A stretch of DNA of 64,000 nt from Clostridia bacterium (GTDB lineage Bacteria > Bacillota > Clostridia > Christensenellales > UBA1242). The notes below the pieces were generated by a model. That model saw only the letters and a list, made by a program, of their open reading frames with translations. It was not told where the DNA came from and ran no database searches. Positions 36,365 to 45,854 of the stretch are shown here, piece after piece. Each line of letters opens with the position of its first letter. The stretch's first letter is position 1. The translations under genes and the position numbers were made by a program. The stretch covers positions 536,620 through 600,619 of the forward strand of contig JAFUSR010000004.1 of the NCBI GenBank assembly GCA_017467585.1. The letters are read 5' to 3'.

Positions 36365-36955
36365 TTATAGTTTAGTTAGTGCGCTCTTTACAATTTCTTC
36401 GGCCGTCATGCCCTCTTTCGCAACAAGTTTAACAGTTTCGTTAGCCTGTTGTTTATTAACCCCCAAAAGAACAAGAGTTTCAACTGCATCGGTCATTTCT
36501 GGAGATGCAATAATAACAGGGCTAATGCCACTGTCTTTAGCATCAAACCCATCAATTCCGAGTTTGTCTCGAAGTTCCAATATAATTCTTTCAGCTGTCT
36601 TTTTTCCGAGACCCTTAATGCTTGCAAGAAGTTTCACGTTGCCAGTTGAAATGGCATTCGCAAGAGTTGCCCAGTTCATTCCACTTAAAATGCTCATAGC
36701 AACTTTAGGACCAACGCCAGAAACAGAAATCAAATTTAAAAACAATGACTTTTCTTGAGAGTTTTCAAAGCCAAAAAGTCTCATTTCGTCTTCGCGAACA
36801 TAAAGATATGTCAACAGTGTAACACTTTCTGTTTTTCTCGAAAGATTAAAAACAGTGTTTGTGCTTGCAGTAACTTCAAAGGCTATTGCGCCGTTAGAAA
36901 TTGCAACAGTGTTTTCGTCAATAATGTTTGGTTTTCCAGTAACAGAATAAATCAT
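36365..36955 (-). CDS. ruvA: Holliday junction-binding protein RuvA
   Basis: 196 aa tetrameric junction-binding subunit. The N-terminal OB fold begins MIYSVTGK, the helix-hairpin-helix pair includes [12 protein letters not shown] and [12 protein letters not shown], and the C-terminal RuvB-binding domain is present. Ten bases after ruvC, eleven before ruvB. Confidence 0.96.
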   Translation of the reverse strand: MIYSVTGKPNIIDENTVAISNGAIAFEVTASTNTVFNLSRKTESVTLLTYLYVREDEMRLFGFENSQEKSLFLNLISVSGVGPKVAMSILSGMNWATLANAISTGNVKLLASIKGLGKKTAERIILELRDKLGIDGFDAKDSGISPVIIASPEMTDAVETLVLLGVNKQQANETVKLVAKEGMTAEEIVKSALTKL

Positions 36956-36965
36956 TTTTACCTCG

Positions 36966-37463
36966 TTATTTCATGCTTGAGTCAACCAAGCGAGTGTTAG
37001 TTTGTGCGTGAGTTAGAGCCGCCGCAAGTGCGTCGGCAGCGTCGTCAGGTTTTGGAATGCTTTTCAAACCCAACATCATCATTGTCATATATTGAACCTG
37101 ATGTTTGACGGCCCTTCCGTTGCCCGTTAGTGCTTGTTTTATTTGAAGCGGTGTATATTCATAGAGTGCTTTAACCTTTTTCACCGAAGTTTGAATAATA
37201 ACGCCCCTAGCTTCAGCAACCATAATTCCAGTTGTGATGTTAGTGTTAAAAAACAGCTCTTCAACACTGATTGCGTCTGGTTTAAACTTGTCGATAAGTG
37301 CATTAACGCCTTCAGCAATAACATTTAATCGATAAGGAAATTTCATTTCTTTTGGAGTTGTTATTGCACCATAGTCAATAATTCTGCACCTTCCACGACT
37401 GTCTTTTTCAATAACTCCCCAGCCAACAATTGCGTAGCCTGGGTCAAAACCAAGAATTATCAT
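36966..37463 (-). CDS. ruvC: Holliday junction resolvase RuvC
   Basis: Endonuclease that cuts Holliday junctions. 165 aa. Acidic residues: Asp in ILGFDPG (near 7), Glu in SVEELFF, and the DDAADALAAAL end. An in-frame GTG four codons upstream is possible, but the ATG at 37463 gives the normal RuvC N-terminus and has GGGG six bases before it. First gene of the ruv operon. The promoter holds a LexA-like site. Confidence 0.95.
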   Translation of the reverse strand: MIILGFDPGYAIVGWGVIEKDSRGRCRIIDYGAITTPKEMKFPYRLNVIAEGVNALIDKFKPDAISVEELFFNTNITTGIMVAEARGVIIQTSVKKVKALYEYTPLQIKQALTGNGRAVKHQVQYMTMMMLGLKSIPKPDDAADALAAALTHAQTNTRLVDSSMK

Positions 37464-37494
37464 ACCTAGCCCCACATTAAATTACAATTATAAT

Positions 37495-37522
37495 AATATA
37501 TCAAACAAATGTTTGTTGTCAA
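37495..37522 (-). promoter_or_regulatory. ruv operon promoter with LexA-like site
   Basis: TTGACA (37517-37522), 16-base spacer, TATATT (37495-37500). The spacer holds AAACATTTGTTT (37503-37514, minus strand), a palindromic relative of the lexA operator. Confidence 0.6.
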
Positions 37523-37548
37523 ACATATTGTAACAACCTGTAACAAAT

Positions 37549-37571
37549 AAAAAAGCCACCAAACTGGTGGC
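37549..37571 (-). terminator. Terminator of the GT2 gene
   Basis: GCCACCA...TGGTGGC stem followed by T6 on the minus strand, ten bases after the stop. Confidence 0.85.
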
Positions 37572-37581
37572 ATAACAGGTT

Positions 37582-38835
37582 TTAATGATTCTGTTTGTGG
37601 TCAATTCTCTCCCACTTTAAATTTTTGGCAAAAAGTGTTTTTACATAGATTGGCAGATAGTCAAAATAGAAAAATGGAACAGTAAAAAATGCATTAATTT
37701 TTTGACCTACCGTCATGTGTAATTTCTCTTTATCTGTAACCATCGCAAACAATGTCCAAAAACACATAATTAAATAAAATCCAACAAATGTCGCCGCACA
37801 GCCGATCAAAGCCCATACCCATAGAGGGTTTCCATTAGCAGCCAGAACAATTGTTGCAACGCCAGAATAAATTGCAAATAGCAGACAATCAATAATTATT
37901 ATCAGCGGCGCCACAAGCGCATAAAGCGCGTCATACTTATAAATTCCATCATTATATTTGCATTTAGTTTTGGTAAAAGTTTTCATATATTTGAAGTTCG
38001 CCTGATGATGTCCTTTAACCCAGCGCATGCGTTGTTTAACCCCAGCATCGCGCGTATCTGGCTGAACGTCATAACTCCAAGCATATTCATAATAAAAAGT
38101 TTTAAAACCATAGATGTTGCAAATATATCCGAGTTCCAAGTCTTCAGCAAAGCCCATGTCTGGCCACTCGCCGTGCCAAAAGTCTTCAATTATTGTTTTG
38201 TTGATTAAAAGAGGACTTCCTTGAACAACAATGTTTTTTCCATTTTCGCTACGACACTTGTTGTTGAGAGCATTTATATAGGTCCATGTTAGAGTGCTTC
38301 CTGCACTAACCCAGTTCCCTGAAGGATATTTCGAGACTCTAGCGCCAAGAACAAGGTCATTTCCAGCGCACATTGCGTTATGTGAAAGTTCAATAAATTC
38401 TGGACAAATTTCATTGTCAGCATCAATAACAAAATAACCGTCAAAGCGTTTCCCAGAGTCATATAAGTCTTTAACAACAATTTTTAAAGCTTTGCTCTTG
38501 CTTCCAGGAGAATAAGGCAAAACATATGCTGATGTGTTTTGATAATTTTTGCAAATTTCAACAGTTTTGTCTTCTTTACTTTCAACAATCACAACGGTTT
38601 CAACGTTCTCTTTATTATATGTTTGATTTTTAATGCTCTCGAGCAGCCCAACAATAACATTGCTTTCATCTCTAGCCGGAACCAAAATCAAATATTTTTT
38701 ATTTTGCTCAGCAGATGGCAAAACTCTTTGTTTTCTTCTTCCATATTTCCAAAAGTGAAATTTGTAAGTATATGCTAAAATTCCAACCAACAAAATTGCC
38801 ACAAACACAATGGCTGTAATTGTATAAAAATTCAT
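37582..38835 (-). CDS. Membrane glycosyltransferase, family 2
   Basis: 417 aa. N-terminal helix (residues 5-27), a GT-A catalytic domain, and three to four C-terminal helices (about 295-390). GT2 motifs: DADN (DxD) near 135, AEDLELG (catalytic ED) near 225, and QRMRW near 265, the Q/RxxRW of processive beta-glycosyltransferases. The acceptor and product cannot be told; exopolysaccharide or cell-wall glycan is likely from the topology. No clear Shine-Dalgarno sequence. It starts six bases after the degV stop, so coupling is probable. Confidence 0.85.
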   Translation of the reverse strand: MNFYTITAIVFVAILLVGILAYTYKFHFWKYGRRKQRVLPSAEQNKKYLILVPARDESNVIVGLLESIKNQTYNKENVETVVIVESKEDKTVEICKNYQNTSAYVLPYSPGSKSKALKIVVKDLYDSGKRFDGYFVIDADNEICPEFIELSHNAMCAGNDLVLGARVSKYPSGNWVSAGSTLTWTYINALNNKCRSENGKNIVVQGSPLLINKTIIEDFWHGEWPDMGFAEDLELGYICNIYGFKTFYYEYAWSYDVQPDTRDAGVKQRMRWVKGHHQANFKYMKTFTKTKCKYNDGIYKYDALYALVAPLIIIIDCLLFAIYSGVATIVLAANGNPLWVWALIGCAATFVGFYLIMCFWTLFAMVTDKEKLHMTVGQKINAFFTVPFFYFDYLPIYVKTLFAKNLKWERIDHKQNH

Positions 38836-38841
38836 AATCTT

Positions 38842-39732
38842 TTAAAATGGTCTTTCCTGATTAGATATAAATGCAAAGGCAACTGCATTTGGTCCAACAT
38901 GAGAACCAATAATTGGTCCCATAATTCGTATATCAGGCAAAACGCCCAACTCTTCCTTTATTAAATTTTGTAAAATTGTTGCTGCTTCTGTGTTATTTGT
39001 GTGAACAATTACATATTTATTTACATCATTAAATGTATATTTTTCTTTCGCTTCTTCAACAATGCTTTTTATGGCTCTTCTCATGCCTTTTTCTTTGCGA
39101 ACAACTTTCAATAAACCCTCTTTGCTCATTTCGATTATTGGCTTAACTTGTAGCATTGTTCCAAACACAGCTGCAGCACTGCTTATTCTTCCACCTCTTT
39201 TCAAAAAGTTGAGGTCATCAACAATAATTAGGTGCTGAATTTTGTCTTTAAGAGAGTTGATTTTGTCAACTGTTTCTTGCATGGTTGCGTTTTTATCTCT
39301 CATTTCAACAGCAACTTTCACAAGCATACCTTCACCCACAGTTGTTGTGTTTGAATCAATTGCAACATAGTTGATGTCTGGATAATCTTTTTTGACAATC
39401 TCAATTGCTTGTTTTGCATTGTCAATTGTTGGACTTAAACCCCTACCTTGACTAATGTGAATGGCATTTTTTACTCCGTTTTTTGCCATTTTGGTAAACA
39501 AGTCAATATGTGCTTGCAAATTTAAAATGCTTGTTTTGCTTGTTGCTCCATTTTTGAGTTGCTCATAAAAATCCACATATTGCTGCTCGTTTTGAAAATT
39601 ATCTTCACAGTCGGTCATGTTGCCCATTTTGGTAACAACAAAGTTTAAATGACCTACATAAATTCCAAATTCTTTAATCTCATTTGCATAAAGATCGCAA
39701 GTGCTGTCGGTTGAAATTTCAAAATTTTTCAT
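38842..39732 (-). CDS. DegV-family fatty-acid-binding protein
   Basis: 296 aa. Members bind a fatty acid and present it to FakA, which is encoded at 57-58.8 kb. The N-terminal STDSTCDL, the GRGLSPTIDNA region and C-terminal GPIIGSHVGPNAVAFAF are typical. The conserved TSxPS-like loop reads TSKTS. It is in one unit with the downstream GT2 gene. Confidence 0.9.
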   Translation of the reverse strand: MKNFEISTDSTCDLYANEIKEFGIYVGHLNFVVTKMGNMTDCEDNFQNEQQYVDFYEQLKNGATSKTSILNLQAHIDLFTKMAKNGVKNAIHISQGRGLSPTIDNAKQAIEIVKKDYPDINYVAIDSNTTTVGEGMLVKVAVEMRDKNATMQETVDKINSLKDKIQHLIIVDDLNFLKRGGRISSAAAVFGTMLQVKPIIEMSKEGLLKVVRKEKGMRRAIKSIVEEAKEKYTFNDVNKYVIVHTNNTEAATILQNLIKEELGVLPDIRIMGPIIGSHVGPNAVAFAFISNQERPF

Positions 39733-39817
39733 ATGCGCCTTCCTAACTTTAATATTATGTTTTCATAACAATAATATGATATCAAAACATTTAAAAAAAA
39801 TCAAACAAAATAAGCAA

Positions 39818-39843
39818 TAAAAAAATAACACCGAGGTGCTATT
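39818..39843 (-). terminator. Terminator of the yebC/trmH unit
   Basis: ATAGCACC/GGTGTTAT stem (one G-T pair) with T7 on the minus strand. Confidence 0.75.
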
Positions 39844-39856
39844 TTCATTTTAAATT

Positions 39857-40582
39857 TTATTCAGCAAATTCAGCATTTGTGTAAACTTCTTGAACATCAT
39901 CGAGGTCTTCAAGTGCATCAATAAGTTTTTGAATGCTCTCAGCTGCGGCGCCTTCCATTAGTGATGTGTTTGTTGCAACATAAACGACCTCGCTGCTTGC
40001 AACCTTCATTCCAGCCTCTTCAAAAGCCTTAGAAAGCGCATGCAACTTGTCTGGAGCGGCAAACACAACAAAGCTGTCCTCTTCTGTTTGAATATCATCT
40101 GCACCATTGTCTAGTGCAACCATCATAACATCATCTTCTGCAAGATTCTCCTTTGCAAGAACAATAACTGTTTGGTGATTAAACATAAAAGTTACGCTTC
40201 CTGTTGTTCCAAGACTTCCACCGAACTTATCAAAGAGGTGTCGAACGTCTGCTGCAGTTCTGTTTCTGTTATCAGTTAAACATTCAACAATAAAAGCCAC
40301 ACCATGTGGGCCATATCCTTCATAAGTTATAGCGTCATAATTTTGCGCAGAAGTTTCACCCATAGCCTTTTTAATGCTACGCTGAATGTTGTCGTTTGGC
40401 ATATTATTTTGTTTAGCCTTGGCAATAACATCATAAAGTCTGCTGTTGGTGTTTGGGTCTCCACCACCAAGTTTTACTGCAACAGCAATTTCTCTGCCAA
40501 TTTTGGTAAAGATTTTGCCGCGTTGTGCGTCCATTTTGTTTTTTGTGGCCTGAATATTATGCCACTTAGAGTGTCCACTCAT
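39857..40582 (-). CDS. YebC/PmpR-family regulator or translation factor
   Basis: 241 aa, beginning MSGHSKWHNIQATKNKMDAQ as in nearly all members, with the internal YEGYGPHGVAFIVECLTDNRNRT block. Older work treats the family as transcriptional regulators. YebC-type proteins are also described as translation factors easing ribosome stalling on prolines. Which applies here cannot be told. It starts ten bases after the rRNA methyltransferase gene. Confidence 0.92.
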   Translation of the reverse strand: MSGHSKWHNIQATKNKMDAQRGKIFTKIGREIAVAVKLGGGDPNTNSRLYDVIAKAKQNNMPNDNIQRSIKKAMGETSAQNYDAITYEGYGPHGVAFIVECLTDNRNRTAADVRHLFDKFGGSLGTTGSVTFMFNHQTVIVLAKENLAEDDVMMVALDNGADDIQTEEDSFVVFAAPDKLHALSKAFEEAGMKVASSEVVYVATNTSLMEGAAAESIQKLIDALEDLDDVQEVYTNAEFAE

Positions 40583-40592
40583 AAAAATCTCC

Positions 40593-41360
40593 TTACTTTA
40601 AATTCTTACCTTCTAGAACATACATTAAAACGCTTGCCGAAACACCAGCATTAAGGCTTTCAATTCCTGCGTTCATAGGCAGTTTAACCAGTCTTCCATT
40701 TTGAACAAATTTGTCACTAACCCCGTGTCCCTCGTTTCCAACAACAACTGCATAGTCGCCAGAAATTTGCGTTTCGAAAACATTTTCTCCGTTCATGTCA
40801 GCAACAATAAGTTCAATGTTGTGTTTTTTGCAATAAGCAATAATTGAATCTTCTTCCATTGGATAAACTTTAGAAAAAAGAACTGCACCAGCACTGCTTC
40901 TCACAACTTTTGGAGAATAAACATCAACGCAGTTAATCGCAAAAATAAATTCAAAGCCAGTGGCTTTTGCAGTGCGAATAATTGTTCCCATGTTGCCAGG
41001 ATCAGAAATTCTGTCAAGTATCAAAAGCTTGTCTCCGCGATTATATTTATATGCACCAAGAAATGGCAATGCAAGTTCAGCAACAATACCCTGTGGGGTT
41101 TGTGTGTCACACAGTGATTTAAACACCGTAGAATCAACAAAGAAAACAGGTGCATCAACCGATGCAATAAGTTGGTCAAATTTGTTTCCTGCTGAGCTAT
41201 CTACAAATAATTTTTCAATTTTATATCCAGCAGAAATCGCATCTGAAACAAACTTTCTGCCTTCAAGCAAAAAGTGGCCAGTTTCAATTCTAAACTTTTT
41301 ATCAAGCAAACTTCTAGCTTGCTTAATGTTAGAGTTTTCTTTGCTTGTGATAACTTCCAA
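40593..41360 (-). CDS. TrmH/SpoU-family RNA 2'-O-methyltransferase
   Basis: 255 aa. N-terminal substrate-binding domain, then the SPOUT knot: motif 1 DPGNMGTIIRTA near 125, motif 2 VVGNEGHGVS near 210, motif 3 PMNAGIESLNAGVSASVLMY near 228. Probably an rRNA methylase of the RlmB/TsnR group; this gene is often next to rplT in Firmicutes. The substrate base is not defined by sequence. Confidence 0.9.
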   Translation of the reverse strand: MEVITSKENSNIKQARSLLDKKFRIETGHFLLEGRKFVSDAISAGYKIEKLFVDSSAGNKFDQLIASVDAPVFFVDSTVFKSLCDTQTPQGIVAELALPFLGAYKYNRGDKLLILDRISDPGNMGTIIRTAKATGFEFIFAINCVDVYSPKVVRSSAGAVLFSKVYPMEEDSIIAYCKKHNIELIVADMNGENVFETQISGDYAVVVGNEGHGVSDKFVQNGRLVKLPMNAGIESLNAGVSASVLMYVLEGKNLK

Positions 41361-41378
41361 AATTGTTTTCTCCTATCA

Positions 41379-41404
41379 CAAAAAATATCTCAGTTGGCTG
41401 AGAT
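41379..41404 (-). terminator. Terminator of the infC-rpmI-rplT operon
   Basis: ATCTCAG/CTGAGAT stem with a 4-base loop followed by a T-rich tract (one A then six T) on the minus strand. Confidence 0.8.
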
Positions 41405-41414
41405 AAATTTTGTT

Positions 41415-41774
41415 TTACGCATTCTTAAGAGCTTTGTTTGCGGTTTCGCAAAGTTCACCAAATGCAGCTTTGTCAGAAACAGCAAGTTCAGCAAGAACTT
41501 TTCTGTTCAAATCAATGTTTGCAAGTTTAAGACCATGCATAAGTTTGCTATATGAAAGGTTATAAGCTCTTGCGCCTGCATTGATTCTAGCAATCCAAAG
41601 ACGTCTGAAATCTCTTTTCTTATTTCTTCTGCCAACAAAAGCATATTGTTCACTCTTCATAATAGCTTCGCGAGCTACTCTGAATTCTCTGTGCTTAGCA
41701 CCCCAATATCCTTTAGAAAGCTTTCTAATTTTTACTCTTCTTTTATTTGCGCTAACGCCTCTTTTAATTCTCAT
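41415..41774 (-). CDS. rplT: Ribosomal protein bL20
   Basis: 119 aa 23S rRNA-binding protein and, in other bacteria, autoregulator of this operon. Begins [13 protein letters not shown] with [13 protein letters not shown]. Last gene of infC-rpmI-rplT. Confidence 0.98.
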   Translation of the reverse strand: MRIKRGVSANKRRVKIRKLSKGYWGAKHREFRVAREAIMKSEQYAFVGRRNKKRDFRRLWIARINAGARAYNLSYSKLMHGLKLANIDLNRKVLAELAVSDKAAFGELCETANKALKNA

Positions 41775-41789
41775 CTGTCTTTCCTCCTA

Positions 41790-41990
41790 TTAGCCTTGGT
41801 TTCCTACAAGTTTTTTGATTGTCTTTGCTTGTGTGTTAGAAACATAAGATGTGCGTCTAGCATCTCTCTTTCTTCCTGTTTCTTTGCTTGAAAGCAAGTG
41901 ACGTTTGTTTTGATTTCCACGTTTAATTTTGCCGCTCTTTGTCACTACAAATCTTTTTTTAGCAGCACTGTTAGTTTTTTGTTTTGGCAT
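41790..41990 (-). CDS. rpmI: Ribosomal protein bL35
   Basis: 66 aa, basic, beginning MPKQKTNSAAKKRF, with the KRHLLSSK block. Middle gene of the operon, 15 bases before rplT and 30 after infC. Confidence 0.97.
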   Translation of the reverse strand: MPKQKTNSAAKKRFVVTKSGKIKRGNQNKRHLLSSKETGRKRDARRTSYVSNTQAKTIKKLVGNQG

Positions 41991-42020
41991 TATTTTGCCC
42001 TCCCTTTAATAATTTTTCCT

Positions 42021-42542
42021 TTATTTTTTTACAATTGGTGCAACAATCATAATAATGTTGCGACCCTCAACTTTAGCTTCTTTTTCTTTCACGCCAAATT
42101 CAGCCAGCATTTCAAAGAAAGAGTTGCACATTTCAATACCCTTTTCCCAATAAGCTTGTTGGCGACCACGCATCCAAAGTGCAACTTTAACTTTGTTTCC
42201 AGCCTGCAAAAATTTGATTGCATTTTTTGCCTTAACTTGCATGTCGTGAAGTTCAATAGTCATGCTGAGTTGAACTTCTTTCAGTTCGGTTACTTTTTGG
42301 TTTTTGCGTTGTTCTTTTTCGCGTTTGGCTTTGTCAAACACAAATTTGCCATAGTCCATAAGTTTGCAAACAGGTGGAACAGCATTTGGTGAAATCTTAA
42401 CAAGGTCAAGACCTTGATCGTCAGCAATTTGATTTGCTTTCGACGCCGACATAATTCCGAGCTGCTCTCCGTTTGCACCAACCAGTCTTATTTCACGGTC
42501 AGTGATATCTTCGTTGATTTGATGTTCGCGTTTTACTGCCAC
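42021..42542 (-). CDS. infC: Translation initiation factor IF-3
   Basis: 173 aa. The N domain has INEDITDREIRLVGANGEQLG; the C domain has MRGRQQAYWEKG. It keeps ribosomal subunits apart and proofreads the start codon. The start is GTG, preceded by GGAGAT. A rare start fits the known discrimination of IF-3 against non-AUG starts, although GTG is milder than the AUU of E. coli. A long leader with a terminator precedes it. Confidence 0.97.
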   Translation of the reverse strand: MAVKREHQINEDITDREIRLVGANGEQLGIMSASKANQIADDQGLDLVKISPNAVPPVCKLMDYGKFVFDKAKREKEQRKNQKVTELKEVQLSMTIELHDMQVKAKNAIKFLQAGNKVKVALWMRGRQQAYWEKGIEMCNSFFEMLAEFGVKEKEAKVEGRNIIMIVAPIVKK

Positions 42543-42703
42543 ATTATCTCCTTTTGTCCTCGCAATTTTTAGAAAAAAAGTGAGGCGCTTTCACAGAAAA
42601 CACCTCACACAAAACACTATTTAGGCTACAAAAATAGCAAATATTAAGTTTGTGACCAACAAAAATCTCTCATTCGGTTGGTGGAAATGTCTTCTCTTTA
42701 AGC
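42543..42703 (-). promoter_or_regulatory. infC leader with attenuator (L20-leader type)
   Basis: About 160 bases from the expected transcript start to infC. A terminator stem (GTGAGG...CCTCAC, 42580-42608) is followed by T7. The order infC-rpmI-rplT with a terminated leader matches the L20-responsive leaders known in Bacillus. L20 binding here is inferred from position. Confidence 0.7.
42572..42608 (-). terminator. Attenuator terminator before infC
   Basis: GTGAGGTG...GCGCCTCAC stem and a T7 tract on the minus strand, 30 bases before the GTG start. Confidence 0.8.
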
Positions 42704-42709
42704 TCGCTT

Positions 42710-42738
42710 ATTATATATGATAAAAGTCAACTTGTCAA
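42710..42738 (-). promoter_or_regulatory. infC operon promoter
   Basis: TTGACA (42733-42738), 17-base spacer, TATAAT (42710-42715): perfect consensus boxes on the minus strand. Confidence 0.88.
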
Positions 42739-42744
42739 GCACTT

Positions 42745-44673
42745 TTATTGTTTATTTTTTATTTCTAAGAGCATGTCAGCAACAAACTGTGATGGATCAA
42801 CATCTTTAATCTCTTCACCACTGCGTTTTCTGATGCTTATTTTCTTGCTAGCAACTTCGTTTTCACCAATGATGATCATATAAGGAACTTTTTCAAGTTG
42901 TGCAGCGCGAATTTTATATCCCATTTTTTCTGCTCTAAAGTCGTTTTCAACCCTAAGTCCAGAAGCCTGAAGATATGCAGAAATTTCTTTTGCATAGTCA
43001 AGACTCTTGTCGCTTACCGGAATAATTTTAACTTGAACTGGCGCAAGCCACAAAGGCAAAACACCTTTTGTTTCTTCAAGCAAAAATGCAACAAATCTTT
43101 CAAGAGATCCAAGAATTGCTCGGTGAATTACAACTGGTCTTTGTTTTTGATTGTTTTCATCAACATATTCAAGTTCAAATTTTTCAGGTAATTGATAGTC
43201 TAATTGGACAGTAGAAAGTGTAACTTCATGTCCGAGCGCACTCATAACGTTAACGTCAATTTTTGGTCCATAGAATGCCGCCTCGCCCTTTGCTTCATAA
43301 AATTCAGCTCCAGAATCTTTCAAAATTTGTCTGAGTTCCTCTTCACTTTTTGCCCAAAGTTCGTCATTGCCGAAATATTTTTCAACGTTATTTGGGTCTC
43401 TGAGTGACAAACGGAACTTATAATTTTTAAAGCCAAAGTCTTTGTAAACGTCGAGAATCAGTTTGATAACACCTTCAACTTCACTCTTAATTTGATCATT
43501 AGTGCAGAATATGTGAGAATCGTTTTGCGTGAAGGCCCTTGTTCTTTCAATGCCACAAAGAGAACCGCTTCCTTCAAATCTGAAGTCATTTGCAATTTCA
43601 GCAATTCTAAGTGGCAAATCACGATAAGAATGCAAAGAATTTTTATACATCATCATATGGTGTGGGCAGTTCATTGGGCGCAAAACATACGCCTCTTCAT
43701 CCCTCTCCATAACAGGAAACATGTCGTCATGATAATGATCCCAGTGGCCAGAAGTTTTATATAGGTCAATAGTAGCAAGACTTGGGGTCATAACGTGTTT
43801 ATAGCCAAGAGCAAGCTCTTTGTTCATTATGTAGTCATCTAGCTTTCTTCTAAGCATAAAGCCATTAGGCAGCCACATAGGAAGGCCTTTTCCAACAAGG
43901 TCGTCAAACATAAAGAATCCAAGCTCTTTTCCAAGTTTTCTATGGTCACGAGCTTTGGCTTCTTCAAGACGAATAAAATATTCGTCAAGTTCGCTTTTCT
44001 TTTCAAAACAAACGCCATAAATTCTTGTTAGCATTTTGTTTTTGCTGTCCCCTCTCCAATAAGCACCAGCCAAGCGAACAAGTTTAAACGCCTTTATCAT
44101 TCCAGTAGATTTAAGGTGTGGCCCACGGCACAGGTCAAGAAACTCCCCCTGGGTATATATGGTAACTTTTTCATCTTTAGGAATACCCTCAAGAATTTCC
44201 ACTTTATACATTTCATTTCTGTTTTTAAACAGTTTCATGGCTTGTTCACGAGAAATTTCACTTCTAACAATAGGAAAGTTTGCTTTAACTATTTTTTGCA
44301 TTTCTGCTTCAATTTTAGGAAGGTCTTCTGTTGTTACTTGACTCTTAAAGTCAATGTCATAATAATAACCTTCATCTGTTGCAGGTCCGATAGAAAGTTG
44401 TGCATTTGGGTAGATTGATTTAACAGCCTGCGCCAAAACATGCGCACAGCTGTGGCGCATAACGTGTTGATATTCTGGGTCTCTGTTTGTAATTATAACC
44501 AAGTTGCAGTCTTTTTCAATTGGCGCATTCAGATCAACCAAATTGTCATCAATTTTTCCACACACGGCAACTCTTGCAAGGCCTTCTGAAATTCCCATTG
44601 CAATTTCTAGTGGTGTTATTCCACTTTCAAACTCGTGAACTTCACCTTTCAAATTAATTTTAATTTTACTCAT
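42745..44673 (-). CDS. thrS: Threonyl-tRNA synthetase
   Basis: Class II synthetase, 642 aa. TGS domain 1-60, editing domain with HSCAHVLAQ near 73, catalytic core with RPMNCPHHMMMY near 335 and the C-terminal anticodon-binding domain. The ATG at 44673 has AAGGAG. The open frame extends 27 codons upstream, but those lie in the T-box terminator. Expression is T-box controlled. Confidence 0.97.
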   Translation of the reverse strand: MSKIKINLKGEVHEFESGITPLEIAMGISEGLARVAVCGKIDDNLVDLNAPIEKDCNLVIITNRDPEYQHVMRHSCAHVLAQAVKSIYPNAQLSIGPATDEGYYYDIDFKSQVTTEDLPKIEAEMQKIVKANFPIVRSEISREQAMKLFKNRNEMYKVEILEGIPKDEKVTIYTQGEFLDLCRGPHLKSTGMIKAFKLVRLAGAYWRGDSKNKMLTRIYGVCFEKKSELDEYFIRLEEAKARDHRKLGKELGFFMFDDLVGKGLPMWLPNGFMLRRKLDDYIMNKELALGYKHVMTPSLATIDLYKTSGHWDHYHDDMFPVMERDEEAYVLRPMNCPHHMMMYKNSLHSYRDLPLRIAEIANDFRFEGSGSLCGIERTRAFTQNDSHIFCTNDQIKSEVEGVIKLILDVYKDFGFKNYKFRLSLRDPNNVEKYFGNDELWAKSEEELRQILKDSGAEFYEAKGEAAFYGPKIDVNVMSALGHEVTLSTVQLDYQLPEKFELEYVDENNQKQRPVVIHRAILGSLERFVAFLLEETKGVLPLWLAPVQVKIIPVSDKSLDYAKEISAYLQASGLRVENDFRAEKMGYKIRAAQLEKVPYMIIIGENEVASKKISIRKRSGEEIKDVDPSQFVADMLLEIKNKQ

Positions 44674-44692
44674 AGATGTCTCCTTTTTTCCA

Positions 44693-44912
44693 AATAAAAA
44701 GCCCTTATGCTTTTTATTTTCAGCATAAGGACGAAATAAATTCCGCGGTTCCACCTTATTTGCCTTTTGGCCACTTAAATTCAGTTTTGTTTAGCGTGCT
44801 AAAAGTGGTTTGGCATCAATCCCGTTGTTTGCAAAACTTCCAGCCTAGGTTTTGTTCTCTGGTAACAAGGAAATATTGATGTTACTTGTCTTAAAGCCAT
44901 AATAGCTAAAAC
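44693..44912 (-). promoter_or_regulatory. T-box leader of thrS
   Basis: T-box sequence AAGGTGGAACCGCGG at 44743-44757 (minus strand), then a terminator stem CCTTATGCT/AGCATAAGG at 44702-44731 with a T-rich tail. The leader is about 220 bases. Uncharged tRNA-Thr should favour readthrough. A Thr specifier (ACC or ACT) may lie near 44805. Confidence 0.92.
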
Positions 44913-44919
44913 TAGTTGT

Positions 44920-44948
44920 ATTATATTCCCTAAACTAGTGGTTGTCAA
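44920..44948 (-). promoter_or_regulatory. thrS promoter
   Basis: TTGACA (44943-44948), 17-base spacer, TATAAT (44920-44925) on the minus strand: perfect consensus. Confidence 0.88.
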
Positions 44949-44961
44949 GTTTTTATAAAAA

Positions 44962-45699
44962 TTAAATTCTAAAAGTTTTAGCTTTCAAGGCATTTGGTAA
45001 CTTACTAACAAGCGTTTCAAATTCATAATCACCACCATGAAATATTAATTTTGTTGGTTCAAGTGAAATTAACTCATTAGCAACAAGATCGTAGCAATCG
45101 TTTGAATAATAAAAATATAAGTCATCAGACACACCATTGATGGAAATTTTTATTCCATTACGCTCGCAAAAAACTTCAACCTCACCGGCCGATTTTGCAT
45201 CATTAAAATATCCTATAATATCTTCTAAAGAATTGTTGAGGAGCATATATTCAATATTATCATTTACAATTGTTGCAATATCTTTCCAACGCTTTTTCAG
45301 ATTTTGCATTCTAAAATTATAATAAGAATCAATTGAAATGTAGTTGGAACAAAGAATTGAATTTTTTACTAGCTCTTTATCTGAAAAATTGTCAAAGTTT
45401 ACTAGCGCATTAATTAACTTTAAAAATGACGAATGGTTTTCAGTAAACTGATAAATAGACTGTGACAAATATTCAAATTTATAGTCGTGTGCAATAATGT
45501 CTGCAATTGCATCCAAAATAATGGCAGACACAAACTGATAGTGCTTAACTGAAAAAGCTAAACACACACAATATTTTTTGGAAACAGTGTGTTTCACGAT
45601 TAAATCACAAACACATTTCGTTTGAGTATAAATTTTATCAAATAATTTATCAGCGATTTCTTGACTTTTGGTTGTGCTTATAGTCAGTTCAAACATCAA
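44962..45699 (-). CDS. YtxC-like protein (tentative), upstream of thrS
   Basis: 245 aa, soluble, no motif of a known enzyme. Position directly upstream of thrS and length recall YtxC, a putative sporulation protein beside thrS in Bacillus and Clostridia. Sequence recognition is weak. Two aromatic-rich stretches (EYLSQSIYQFTENHSSFLKL and YISIDSYYNFRMQNLKKRW) fit an alpha-helical protein. If correct it would hint at a sporulating ancestor. It could equally be an unrelated orphan. No terminator separates it from the thrS promoter. Confidence 0.6.
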   Translation of the reverse strand: MMFELTISTTKSQEIADKLFDKIYTQTKCVCDLIVKHTVSKKYCVCLAFSVKHYQFVSAIILDAIADIIAHDYKFEYLSQSIYQFTENHSSFLKLINALVNFDNFSDKELVKNSILCSNYISIDSYYNFRMQNLKKRWKDIATIVNDNIEYMLLNNSLEDIIGYFNDAKSAGEVEVFCERNGIKISINGVSDDLYFYYSNDCYDLVANELISLEPTKLIFHGGDYEFETLVSKLPNALKAKTFRI

Positions 45700-45854
45700 T
45701 TTTGCTCCACTAGTTGTAGTCTATGCAATAAGAAAAATTTTTAGTCAGAGCCTACATTTTTCGCAAAATTTATTACAAACAAAACCGAAATAACATATTT
45801 TATGCCTATTGGTTTAAAAATGCACTTATAGACGAAATAAAATGTAAAAATTAA

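Noticed and set aside
44674..44754. N-terminal extension of thrS by 27 codons
   Set aside because: It runs through the T-box terminator. The ATG at 44673 has a good ribosome site and the normal TGS start.
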